From contig JAXDBS010000070.1 of NCBI GenBank assembly GCA_034678545.1, positions 16,180 to 80,179 of the forward strand: 64,000 bases of DNA. The letters run 5' to 3'. Under the pieces are notes generated by a model, which was not told the origin of the DNA, did not search any database, and saw nothing but the letters and a program-made list of their open reading frames with translations. Source of the DNA: UBA5614 sp034678545 (GTDB lineage: Bacteria > Cloacimonadota > Cloacimonadia > Cloacimonadales > Cloacimonadaceae). Shown here in pieces: positions 1-7,184 of this stretch (the first letter of the stretch is position 1; every line of letters begins with the position of its first letter). Position numbers and translations under genes: made by a program.

Positions 1-736
1 CGGCGATGTGCGAGCTGGGGAAGGCTCCGCCCAGGTGCGGCGACCAGGTGTAGATGGCCGCCATAATCCCGGAGAACAGCCCTCCGTTGTTCTGGACGGA
101 AAGCCGCATGGCTTCGTCAAGGTATCTTCCGCCGATCACGGGCAGCCAGGAATAGATAAAGTAGCAGAAGTAAAAGACCAGGGTAAGGATAAACACCGCT
201 TCGTCCAGATCCTTCCGGCGCTTCAGGTAAAACAGCACCGGCAGCCCTGTGATCATCAGGTAGTAGCTGAAATAGGCGAAATACAAAAGCTCGCTGACCA
301 GCGGGCTGTTCAGCCTCCTGGCCCACTCCATCGACGGCAGGTAGCCGAAGATGCTCTTGTCCATGCCCATGAAGATCGGGTCCAGCCAGTCCCGGAAAAA
401 GATGCGGTTGGTGGCCGACACCGACTCGAAGAAATAAAGAAAAAGCAATACCGGGTAGTAGCTGCGGATGAAGAGCAAAGTGTTGTATACTTTGGGGCGC
501 ACCACCTTGCAGACCTCGCTGGGGCAATTCTCCGGCCTGGAAGCCTCCTTCATCCACTCCGCCAGCCAGGCCAAAGCCAGGACTCCCGTAAAGATGGACA
601 GATAGGCGATGAAATGCGCCGCGGCGTGCTGCGTCCTGCTCCAGCCAAAGCCGATCAGCAGCAGCATCCAGGCGCAGAAGCCAAGCGTGATCAGGTCCAA
701 GCCTTTGAGCTTCACCTTGACAGGCATTGTGTTCAT
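1..736 (-). CDS. PAP2-superfamily (Aur1/Ipt1-like) membrane protein, 3' end cut by window edge
   Basis: Reading leftwards from ATG at 736, 245 residues are open to the window edge with no stop, so the C-terminus lies outside. The protein starts MNTMPVKVKLKG and has several hydrophobic segments (about residues 13-30, 37-55, 88-105, 145-165, 178-200). Near the cut end it reads GGAFPSSHIA, which matches the histidine-containing PSSH motif of the PAP2 phosphatase/transferase fold, so it probably acts on a lipid phosphate or lipid headgroup in the membrane. The start overlaps the stop of the upstream GNAT gene as ATGA, which suggests translational coupling; ATG at 727 is an in-frame alternative. 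It is the last visible gene of the yggS-plsY-GNAT run. Substrate unknown. Confidence 0.8.
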   Translation of the reverse strand, partial: MNTMPVKVKLKGLDLITLGFCAWMLLLIGFGWSRTQHAAAHFIAYLSIFTGVLALAWLAEWMKEASRPENCPSEVCKVVRPKVYNTLLFIRSYYPVLLFLYFFESVSATNRIFFRDWLDPIFMGMDKSIFGYLPSMEWARRLNSPLVSELLYFAYFSYYLMITGLPVLFYLKRRKDLDEAVFILTLVFYFCYFIYSWLPVIGGRYLDEAMRLSVQNNGGLFSGIMAAIYTWSPHLGGAFPSSHIA

Positions 737-1851
737 CCCACCGCCCTGTCGTAAATGCGGTAGGTCTTGTATATGCGGGCGCCGAACAGTTCCGCCTCCC
801 TTATCATCATGACGTTGTCTTCCAGCACCCAGGACATTTCCGCCTGCTTCAGCCCCATGGGGATGCCTTTCTTGAAGGAATGATAAAAGAACACCAGGTC
901 GATCCCGCGGTTCTGGTATTCCTTGACCACGCCCATGGTGATCACCCGGGCGGTGCGGATGCGCTTGGATTTGATCAAGCCTTTCAGCATGGTCCAGGGA
1001 TTGGTCCGGCCTCCCATCACTTTCAGGACCTCGTTATAGTTGGGCATCGCCAGGAAGAACCCGGCCGGCACCCCCTTGACCTCTGCGATCAGGACCAATT
1101 CCGGCTCCAGCAAAGGCAGCAGAACCTCGACCAGATGGTCCAGCTCGCCGTCCGTGAGCGGAACCGCGCCCCAGTTGTACTGCCAGGCCTGGCGGTAGAT
1201 CTGGAACACAGTGGCTATATCTTTCTTCAATTGTTTCCTGTTTTTGGACAGGGGCCGGACCGTGAAGCTCTGCTTTTTCATAACGTACTGGGCGGCCCGT
1301 TCGATCTTTTCCGGGAGCGGCCCGATATCATACATGTAGGCATACAGGTCCTTGGCCTTGGAGAACCCAGCCCCTTCCAGCAGCCGCTGGTAGTAGGGCA
1401 GGTGGTGGGTCATCATCAGGTAGGGCGGGGTATCAAAGCCGTCCACCAGCAGCCCGCACTCCTCGTTGACGGAAAAGTTCATCGGCCCCCGCAGGGTATC
1501 CATGCCCCGCTCCCGGTTCCAGGCTGCGGCGGCGTCCAGCAAAGCATTGGCGGCGGCCTGGTCGTCCTCGCATTCAAAGAAGCCGAAGAACCCCACCTTG
1601 TCATTGTGCTCGAGGTTGTGCTGGGTGTTGGTCTGGGCGCTGATCCGCCCTATCGCCCTGCCGCCTTCCCAGGCTAGGAAAAGCTCCACCTCGGAATGTC
1701 CGTAATAGCCGTTGTGGCGCGGGTCAAAGAATTTCTTCTGGTCGCCGGTCAACGGCGGCACCCAGTTCGGGTCTTTGGAATACAGGCGGAAAGGCAGCCT
1801 GATGAAAGCCTTCAGGTCTGCTTTGCCGCGCACTGGTTTGATCTCTATCAT
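733..1851 (-). CDS. GNAT-fold N-acetyltransferase, YghO-like
   Basis: 372 residues. The start MIEIKPVRGKADLKAFIRLP and the following block with RLYSKDPNWVPPL are typical of the YghO-like acyl-CoA N-acyltransferase family. A central ECGLLVDGFDTPPYLMM stretch and the C-terminal TMGVVKEYQNRGIDLVFFY, which resembles the acetyl-CoA-binding Q/RxxG/A motif, support the GNAT fold. No signal peptide, so cytoplasmic. It lies between a divergent PlsY and a PAP2 membrane protein and overlaps the latter by 4 nt, so a lipid-related substrate is possible but unproven. The biochemical function of this family is not established. Confidence 0.8.
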   Translation of the reverse strand: MIEIKPVRGKADLKAFIRLPFRLYSKDPNWVPPLTGDQKKFFDPRHNGYYGHSEVELFLAWEGGRAIGRISAQTNTQHNLEHNDKVGFFGFFECEDDQAAANALLDAAAAWNRERGMDTLRGPMNFSVNEECGLLVDGFDTPPYLMMTHHLPYYQRLLEGAGFSKAKDLYAYMYDIGPLPEKIERAAQYVMKKQSFTVRPLSKNRKQLKKDIATVFQIYRQAWQYNWGAVPLTDGELDHLVEVLLPLLEPELVLIAEVKGVPAGFFLAMPNYNEVLKVMGGRTNPWTMLKGLIKSKRIRTARVITMGVVKEYQNRGIDLVFFYHSFKKGIPMGLKQAEMSWVLEDNVMMIREAELFGARIYKTYRIYDRAVG

Positions 1852-1896
1852 AACACCAGCCAGGCTGTTATCTCCCTTGGTTCGGACTGTCCTATT

Positions 1897-2550
1897 TTAA
1901 AACTCTCCCAGTCGCTTGGACACGATGAAATTCAGCACTCCCATCGCGATCGCCAGGCCCACCAGCTTGCTGATGAACATGGTGCTCGACCCTTCCGGGA
2001 AGTACTGGTTCTTCAGGATGCCCAAAGCGGCGAACAGCAATGACAGCATCACCGGCAGGATCACAGTCGTGTATTGGGCAAAGCGCACCTGCCTGAATCC
2101 GTAGATCAGGACCAGCGCCACGCCGCCCGTGATCAGGGCCGGCCAGCCCGTGATGAAAAGCATGATCCCGAAATAGGTGAAAATCCCCCGACCGCCCCGC
2201 AGGCGATGGGTCAGAGGCAGGCAGTGCCCCACCAAAATGCCCAGCCCGTACAGCATCATCAGGTTGCAGGAATACAGCGGGCTGAGGTCCGGCGGCAATC
2301 CCATCCTGTCCATCCCGATCAGCGTCTGCCGGATCAGGAACAGCCAGCCGTAGCTCTTGACCACGTCCAGCGTCCCGGTCAGCAGCCCCAAAGGCTTGCT
2401 GATATTGAAATAGATGTTCTCCGTGTCGGCCAGGCCCGTCCCCACCTTGTACACGTTCAGGGAGCGGAAGCCCTTGGCCAGCACCCGCGCCGTGGAAAAG
2501 CAGCCGTACCAGTAGGACAGCAGGATCAGCAGGATCGCCACGAAGATCAT
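1897..2550 (-). CDS. plsY: PlsY-like glycerol-3-phosphate acyltransferase, divergent
   Basis: 217 residues, an integral membrane protein with about six hydrophobic helices. PlsY transfers an acyl group from acyl phosphate to glycerol 3-phosphate, the first step of phospholipid synthesis. Three motif regions are recognisable: YGCFSTARVLAK (residues 14-25), KVGTGLADTEN (34-44) and GHCLPLTHRLRGGRG (near 108). The second departs from the usual GSGNxGATN and the third has GGRG in place of GGKG, so this is a divergent member and could use a different acceptor. Its ATG overlaps the yggS stop as ATGA. The gap to the GNAT gene is only 45 nt. Confidence 0.75.
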   Translation of the reverse strand: MIFVAILLILLSYWYGCFSTARVLAKGFRSLNVYKVGTGLADTENIYFNISKPLGLLTGTLDVVKSYGWLFLIRQTLIGMDRMGLPPDLSPLYSCNLMMLYGLGILVGHCLPLTHRLRGGRGIFTYFGIMLFITGWPALITGGVALVLIYGFRQVRFAQYTTVILPVMLSLLFAALGILKNQYFPEGSSTMFISKLVGLAIAMGVLNFIVSKRLGEF

Positions 2551-3260
2551 CGTTCTGCCCCCGCGAGAGTCCTTTCACCAAAGACAGCGCTGCCTATTCG
2601 GATATGGGTGGCGCCTTCGGCAATGGCAATTTCAAAGTCATTGGACATGCCCATGGAGAGGATGCCAAGCTCCAGTTTGGGGATCGCCAGGCTTTGCAAC
2701 TGTTCGGCCAGCAGCCGCAGCGTTTTGAAGTCCGCACGCGCTTCCTCGGGGTCTTCGCTCAGGCGGGCTATGGTCATCAGTCCCCTGATCCGCAGTCCCG
2801 GCATTTTGGCAATGCCCCGGGCCAACTCCGGCAGTTCAAAGCCGTGCATCCCGAATTTGCTCACTTCGCCGGAGGTGTTGACCTGCAGCAGGATGTCCTG
2901 GATCCGCTCCGTTCCCTCCAAGGCGTGGGACAGGGCCCGCGCCAGGTGCTGGCTGTCAACCGAGTGGATGAGGCTGGGATTGAGGCTCAGCAGCAGTTTG
3001 GCCTTGTTGGATTGGAGGTGCCCCACAAAATGGAAGCCTGCATAGGATTCCGTGATCAGCGGCAGTTTGTCCGCTGCTTCCTGCACCCGATTCTCGCCAA
3101 AGTGCCTCAACCCCTCCCGCAATGCCGCATTGACCTCCGACGCCGTCCGGGTTTTGCTGACTCCGACCAGCGTGATCCCCGCCGGGTCCCGGCCGGCCTT
3201 TTCCGCCGCTGCCTGAGCCCTGGCCATAACCTCCCTGATCCTCGCTCCCGCTTCCGTCAT
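2547..3260 (-). CDS. yggS: YggS/PLPBP family pyridoxal-phosphate homeostasis protein
   Basis: 237 residues, the normal size for the family. It carries the PLP lysine in VGVSKT (K36), then FGENRVQEA, HFVGHLQSNK, the VNTSGEVSKFG block and the C-terminal LGILSMGMSNDFEIAI and RIGSAVFGER phosphate-binding region. The family binds PLP without known catalysis and buffers PLP and amino-acid pools. It is the first gene of a minus-strand run (yggS, plsY-like, GNAT, PAP2); a TTGACA promoter lies about 40-70 nt upstream. ATG at 3258-3260 follows AAGGAAGG. Confidence 0.93.
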   Translation of the reverse strand: MTEAGARIREVMARAQAAAEKAGRDPAGITLVGVSKTRTASEVNAALREGLRHFGENRVQEAADKLPLITESYAGFHFVGHLQSNKAKLLLSLNPSLIHSVDSQHLARALSHALEGTERIQDILLQVNTSGEVSKFGMHGFELPELARGIAKMPGLRIRGLMTIARLSEDPEEARADFKTLRLLAEQLQSLAIPKLELGILSMGMSNDFEIAIAEGATHIRIGSAVFGERTLAGAER

Positions 3261-3301
3261 TTCCTTCCTTTAGCGTATTCCACTGTTTTTCATAGCATTT
3301 C

Positions 3302-3330
3302 ATGTAATCCTGCTTTCTCTCTCCTGTCAA
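3302..3330 (-). promoter_or_regulatory. Promoter of the yggS operon
   Basis: On the minus strand, TTGACA (3330-3325) is followed after 17 nt by TTACAT (3307-3302), about 40 nt ahead of the yggS ATG. The -35 is perfect; the -10 is 3 of 6. Confidence 0.45.
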
Positions 3331-3449
3331 GCAGAAAGTGCGCGCGCATTACTTCGGACACCTCCGCCCCTGCCCCGCCCAGCCGCTTTTATGCTTGACA
3401 CCTCCTCATTGTTCCTTTGCGTGGGAAAAAACGCTGAGAGGTATTCGCC

Positions 3450-4454
3450 ATGAAACAAGCAATCATCATCCTGCTGGCCGTTGCCGCCTTGGGTAGCGCC
3501 CACGCCCAGATGGCTGACAAGATCAAGCCCGTGGGCGCCTGGTCCACCTTCATGGGCTGCACTACGGCCTGTTCCCATTACCACGGCCTCAAGCATTCCC
3601 CCGCCTGGATCTGCGGCGTGACGGGCTACGCTTTTCTGCTTAACATGCATCCCGCGGTCTGCCCCAGCGGTCCCACCGCCTTTGACAATAACTTCCTGAA
3701 GCAAAACGCCCAAAACCTCGGGCTCAGCTTTGAAACAATCAGCTTCAGCAAGGACGACAAGGATTTCCAGAAAAAGCAGAAGAACGCCTGGGAAAAAGTC
3801 GGCCAGGCCCTCCGGCAGGGCATTCCCGTTTTCGGCTGGGAACTGGGCATGCCGGACTATTACCTGCTCGCGGGCACCGACAAGGACGGCTACCTGTACT
3901 TTGACTATGACGGCAGTGTCAAACCCTGCCGTTGGGACAAGGTCGGCACCTCCGACATCGGCATGGCGGAATTCCTGCTGGTGAGCCGGCTGGAAGAGAC
4001 CCCCGGCACCGAGCAGCAGGTCCGCGAGTCGTTCAAATTCTTCACCGAATACCAGACTGATCCCTCCCGCTTTGCCCTGCCGGGCTACACCCAGGGACCG
4101 GCCGGTTATGACATCTGGATCAAAGCTCTGCAGAAAGGTGAATACGATTCCCTCGGCGTCGCCTACAACGCCCATGTCTGGGCCGAGGCCAGAACCTACG
4201 CGATGCTCTTCCTCCAGGAAATTCCCGGGCTGCTGGGTGATAAGTTAGATTACGCGCCCCTGGCGCAGGCCTCGGAATTGTACAACCAGGCCGCGGACGC
4301 CCTAAGGCAGGTCTGCGAACTCTATCCCTTCCCGCCCAGGCCCGAGTCCTTCACCCCGGAAACCGCCAGCCAGGCCGCGGAACTGCTTACCAAGGCACGC
4401 GACTCCGAACTCGAAGCGGTCAAGCATCTGCTCGCCTTCGCGGAAAAATTCTAA
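3450..4454 (+). CDS. Secreted protein with C39/BtrH-like N-terminal domain
   Basis: 334 residues. A signal peptide (MKQAIIILLAVAALGSAHA, cut near residue 19-20) is followed by a domain with WICGVTGYAFLLNMHPAVCPSG, a region of alternating strands, and GIPVFGWELGMPDYYLLAG leading to YLYFDYDG. That order, an early Cys-containing helix and later a Gly-Tyr strand pair, resembles the papain-like C39/BtrH fold, but the usual catalytic His strand (GHAVxxxG) is not obvious. The C-terminal half (from about 185) is helical and without a recognised domain. It stands alone between the divergent yggS operon and the sigma operon. Family assignment is tentative; secretion is clear. Confidence 0.7.
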   Translation: MKQAIIILLAVAALGSAHAQMADKIKPVGAWSTFMGCTTACSHYHGLKHSPAWICGVTGYAFLLNMHPAVCPSGPTAFDNNFLKQNAQNLGLSFETISFSKDDKDFQKKQKNAWEKVGQALRQGIPVFGWELGMPDYYLLAGTDKDGYLYFDYDGSVKPCRWDKVGTSDIGMAEFLLVSRLEETPGTEQQVRESFKFFTEYQTDPSRFALPGYTQGPAGYDIWIKALQKGEYDSLGVAYNAHVWAEARTYAMLFLQEIPGLLGDKLDYAPLAQASELYNQAADALRQVCELYPFPPRPESFTPETASQAAELLTKARDSELEAVKHLLAFAEKF

Positions 4455-4605
4455 GCCCGCAGCTTCAGCCAATAGCGTAACTGCAGACGTCTTGCCTCCG
4501 CGGGGCACTGCCGCTCCCCCCGCCTGTCCCCGGACTGGCCGGTCCCCTTCTCATCCATATTTCATGGATGCCGCAACCTGTTGTCAAAATCTGTAATTGG
4601 CAGCT

Positions 4606-4700
4606 TCTTCCCTGCTTGCACTACGGACCCATTACGGACCCAATACGGACTTCATCCCTAATGGGTAAGTAATGCGTCCGGGGGCGGAGAGGGGGCGAAG
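4606..4700 (+). repeat. Dispersed 95-bp intergenic repeat, copy 1
   Basis: This shares a 47-nt identical core (4606-4652) and weaker similarity to 4700 with the reverse complement of 27571-27665. The core holds three 11-nt units, ACTACGGACCC, ATTACGGACCC and AATACGGACTT. The surrounding 4455-5064 holds no convincing gene. Confidence 0.8.
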
Positions 4701-5064
4701 AACAGCGAATTCAACCCCGAAATGCTCGAAAAGCAGGATCAACAGAACTGGTGATTTACCGCGAAAAACGTGATTATGGAGAGCTGTTAATCGCGAGTTA
4801 TGAATTGGGCTGCGGGCACCATAGATGACTGCACATGGCAGGGAAATCCGGATCTGCCTTGTTGGGCTGGCTGATTTGTCTGGGGCTTGACGAAGATCAA
4901 GCAGGCGGGACATGCCTGACCGCAGTCCAGGGGGCGAAACGCTGTGCTCCGGCCCTCGCGATGGCCGGGTTATTCCTATGCCAGTCAGGCAGATAGGCAC
5001 GCTCCGGAAAAAACTTGTTGCAGGAAAGGCCGCCCCCGCCAGTATGGGATGTAAGTGGAAAAAA

Positions 5065-5598
5065 ATGAAAGCTGAAAGATTCGAACCCTTTCTGAAAGAG
5101 AACGAAAAGCGCATCCATAATTACCTGCTGCGCTTCTTGGAAGTGGACGACGACGCCCAGGACCTGCTGCAGAACATCTTCATCGCTTTCTACGACCGGC
5201 TCGGCGAGATCGAGGAAAAGACCGCCACCGCCTACCTCTACCGCATGGCCCACAACATGGCTCTGAACTGGATCAAGCAGCGTAAACGCTTCATCCTCAA
5301 AGCGCCGGCCGATTTCGCCAACCTGCGCGACACCAGCCAGAAAGACCCCCCGCCGGATTACGCCTTCCTCAACCGGGCCGTCCGGGAACTGCCCGTGCGC
5401 CTCTCCACCGTGATCCACCTCCAATACTATGAAAACCTTTCCTACAAGGAGATCAGCGCCCGCCTGGGAATCAGCGTCAAGGCGGTGGAATCGCTCCTGG
5501 TCAGGGCAAAAAAACTGCTGCGCAAAAAAATCATAAAGGAAACCGGAGGCGAAAGTGTATCCAGTTATGGACAACAAGACCCGGCCCGAGCCGGATGA
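5065..5598 (+). CDS. ECF-type RNA polymerase sigma factor
   Basis: 177 residues from the ATG at 5065 (MKAERFEPF). The frame is open further upstream, but that extension is low-complexity and lacks sigma features. Region 2 is visible in NYLLRFLEVDDDAQDLLQ and YLYRMAHNMALNWIKQR. Region 4 shows LSTVIHLQYYENLSYKEIS, then RLGISVKAVESLLVRAKKLL, a helix-turn-helix for the -35 element. It is the first gene of a four-gene run with an anti-sigma factor 15 nt downstream and two CpxP-like sensors, so it probably responds to envelope stress or metals. The spacing before the ATG shows only a weak RBS (GTGGAAA). Confidence 0.9.
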   Translation: MKAERFEPFLKENEKRIHNYLLRFLEVDDDAQDLLQNIFIAFYDRLGEIEEKTATAYLYRMAHNMALNWIKQRKRFILKAPADFANLRDTSQKDPPPDYAFLNRAVRELPVRLSTVIHLQYYENLSYKEISARLGISVKAVESLLVRAKKLLRKKIIKETGGESVSSYGQQDPARAG

Positions 5599-5613
5599 CA
5601 AGAGAGGAAAACA

Positions 5614-6060
5614 ATGACGTGCCGTGAGATCAAAAGACAACTCATCCCCTGGCTGGACGGGGAACTCAGCCCCGCCGCCGGCGACAGGCTCAAAGCCTGT
5701 CTGGAAGGTTGTGCCAAGGCGCGCCATTGCTCCGACTGCCACAAGCTGATCGCCGATTACCGCAACCTGGACAAAGCCCTGGCCGCAGGACCCAAGCAGG
5801 AATTCCCGGCCCATCTGCATTACCGCATCCTGGAACAGGTCCAGAACCGCGGACCCGTCCTGCACAGGAAAGCCGTCCGCACACGCTGGCAGGCGATCCC
5901 GGCCACGCTCGCCATCGCCATGAGCCTCTACGCCGGTTCCCTGATCGGAATCAAAACCTTCCACAACCAGACCCCCGCCCCGCTGCAGAACTCCGAACAG
6001 TACAACTTCGGGGGCAACAGCCTGGTGGCCCAGCTGGACATCAACGGAGAACTGGAATGA
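5614..6060 (+). CDS. Anti-sigma factor with zf-HC2-like domain and one membrane helix
   Basis: 148 residues. The N-terminus MTCREIKRQLIPWLDGELS followed by clustered C29, C33, C39 and C42 resembles the zinc-binding anti-sigma domain that holds ECF factors inactive. A hydrophobic segment at about residues 92-110 (IPATLAIAMSLYAGSLIGI) would place the C-terminal tail in the periplasm. It lies 15 nt after the sigma gene and overlaps the next gene by ATGA. It is presumably the cognate anti-sigma factor; the zinc-ligand set (a CxxxC and a CxxC) is slightly atypical of the classical HxxxCxxC. Confidence 0.85.
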   Translation: MTCREIKRQLIPWLDGELSPAAGDRLKACLEGCAKARHCSDCHKLIADYRNLDKALAAGPKQEFPAHLHYRILEQVQNRGPVLHRKAVRTRWQAIPATLAIAMSLYAGSLIGIKTFHNQTPAPLQNSEQYNFGGNSLVAQLDINGELE

Positions 6061-6539
6061 GCAAACGCCTGATCATTATCCTCCTTTGCGTATCCCTGGC
6101 CTTCAACCTGGCCGTGTTGGGCATGTTCCTCTACGCCAGCGCCACCCACAAACATCCCTTCCACCGGCCGGCAGACAGGGAACGCCGCCCCGACAGCGAG
6201 GAGCGCTATTCCGAATTCACCGAAGCCAACAGGCAGGAAATCCGAAACCTGAGAAGCGATTTCATGCAGAAACGCCGGGCCTTCATCACCATCCTGAGCA
6301 AAGACACATACGATGAATCCGAAGCCCACGCCGCCATGGAAGCTTCCCTCGCCGCCCAGTCCAAGCTGGAAGGCAAACTGGGCGAAGCAATGCTTGAACT
6401 TCGCAGCAAAATGCCGGCCGACGAAGCCCGAAAACTGTTCAGGGCAAGGCTGGAAAGACTTAACCGCAGGCACAAGCCCGAAACGCAAAAACCGGGCCCG
6501 CCGGATAATCCAAACACTCAATCAGGAGAAACCGAATGA
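6057..6539 (+). CDS. Membrane-anchored periplasmic sensor, CnrX/CpxP-like
   Basis: 160 residues from the ATG inside ATGA at 6057. A single N-terminal membrane helix (LIIILLCVSLAFNLAVLGMF) precedes a charged helical periplasmic domain with ERYSEFTEANRQEIRNL and DFMQKRRAFITILS, resembling the heavy-metal-resistance/CpxP-like (PF13801-type) four-helix fold. It overlaps its neighbours by 4 nt on both sides, so the four genes are tightly coupled. A role as periplasmic input for the sigma/anti-sigma pair, as in CnrYXH, is inferred from context. No metal ligands can be assigned. Confidence 0.75.
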   Translation: MSKRLIIILLCVSLAFNLAVLGMFLYASATHKHPFHRPADRERRPDSEERYSEFTEANRQEIRNLRSDFMQKRRAFITILSKDTYDESEAHAAMEASLAAQSKLEGKLGEAMLELRSKMPADEARKLFRARLERLNRRHKPETQKPGPPDNPNTQSGETE

Positions 6540-7045
6540 GAAAAGCCATCGTAATAGTAATAGCCCTGCTGGCAATCGGCCTGGCGCTGTTCGCCGAGAA
6601 AGTTAACAAAGAAATGGGCAAAACCGAATGTGAAAACTGTGACCAGCCCCAGATGATGAAACCCAATCCCGGAAAGGGATTCGACCCCGAATTCCGGGAG
6701 ATGTGGAAAGAGCTCGAACTGACCGAAGCGCAGACCAAGAAAATGGACCAGCTCAGGGATAACTTCCAGAAGACCATGAACACCAACCGCGCCAAACTCC
6801 AAAACCTGGAAATCGACAAGCAGAACGCCCTGGTCGCGGAAGACTGGGCCAAAGTCAAGCAATTCAACAAGAGCATCTCTGACCTGGAACTGGAGAACGC
6901 CAACCTGCAGGTGGACCACCATCAGGCCGTGCTCAAGGAACTGACCGCCGAACAGAAAACCAAATTCATGGAAATTAGAAAGAAAGGCATGATGATGGGC
7001 CCCCAGCACCAGAAAATGAAGGAACAGCACCACAAAGGCAAATAG
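6536..7045 (+). CDS. Periplasmic Spy/CpxP-family protein
   Basis: 169 residues with an N-terminal signal or anchor segment (KAIVIVIALLAIGLALFA). The mature part is helical and carries two LTxxQ-like motifs, LTEAQTKKMDQLRDNF (about 63-78) and LTAEQKTKFMEIRKKG (about 139-154), the hallmark of Spy/CpxP chaperone-sensors. CECxxC-like cysteines (ECENC near residue 32) and a Met/His-rich C-terminus (GMMMGPQHQKMKEQHHKGK) could bind copper or other soft metals; this is inferred. It is the last gene before the terminator at 7078. Confidence 0.82.
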   Translation: MRKAIVIVIALLAIGLALFAEKVNKEMGKTECENCDQPQMMKPNPGKGFDPEFREMWKELELTEAQTKKMDQLRDNFQKTMNTNRAKLQNLEIDKQNALVAEDWAKVKQFNKSISDLELENANLQVDHHQAVLKELTAEQKTKFMEIRKKGMMMGPQHQKMKEQHHKGK

Positions 7046-7077
7046 GCCATCCAGCCTCCCATATCTCCAAAGAATCG

Positions 7078-7110
7078 GGGCCGCAGCCAGACCTGCGGCC
7101 CTTTCTTTTT
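7078..7110 (+). terminator. Intrinsic terminator of the sigma operon
   Basis: The 9-bp perfect stem GGGCCGCAG / CTGCGGCCC with a 6-nt loop is followed by TTTCTTTTT, 33 nt after the stop of the Spy/CpxP gene. Confidence 0.9.
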
Positions 7111-7131
7111 GCCGCTTCCGCAGATATGGGA

Positions 7132-7160
7132 TTGACAGCAAACGGGTGTTCGCATAGTAG
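7132..7160 (+). promoter_or_regulatory. Candidate promoter of asnB
   Basis: A perfect TTGACA (7132-7137) lies after the terminator; 17 nt further is TAGTAG, a poor -10. RBS AAAGGAAAG precedes the asnB ATG. Confidence 0.35.
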
Positions 7161-7184
7161 CATCCACAAAGGAAAGAACAAAAA

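Noticed and set aside
4632..5114. 160-codon minus-strand frame in the gap before the sigma gene
   Set aside because: It covers the dispersed repeat and part of the sigma gene and shows no coding features.
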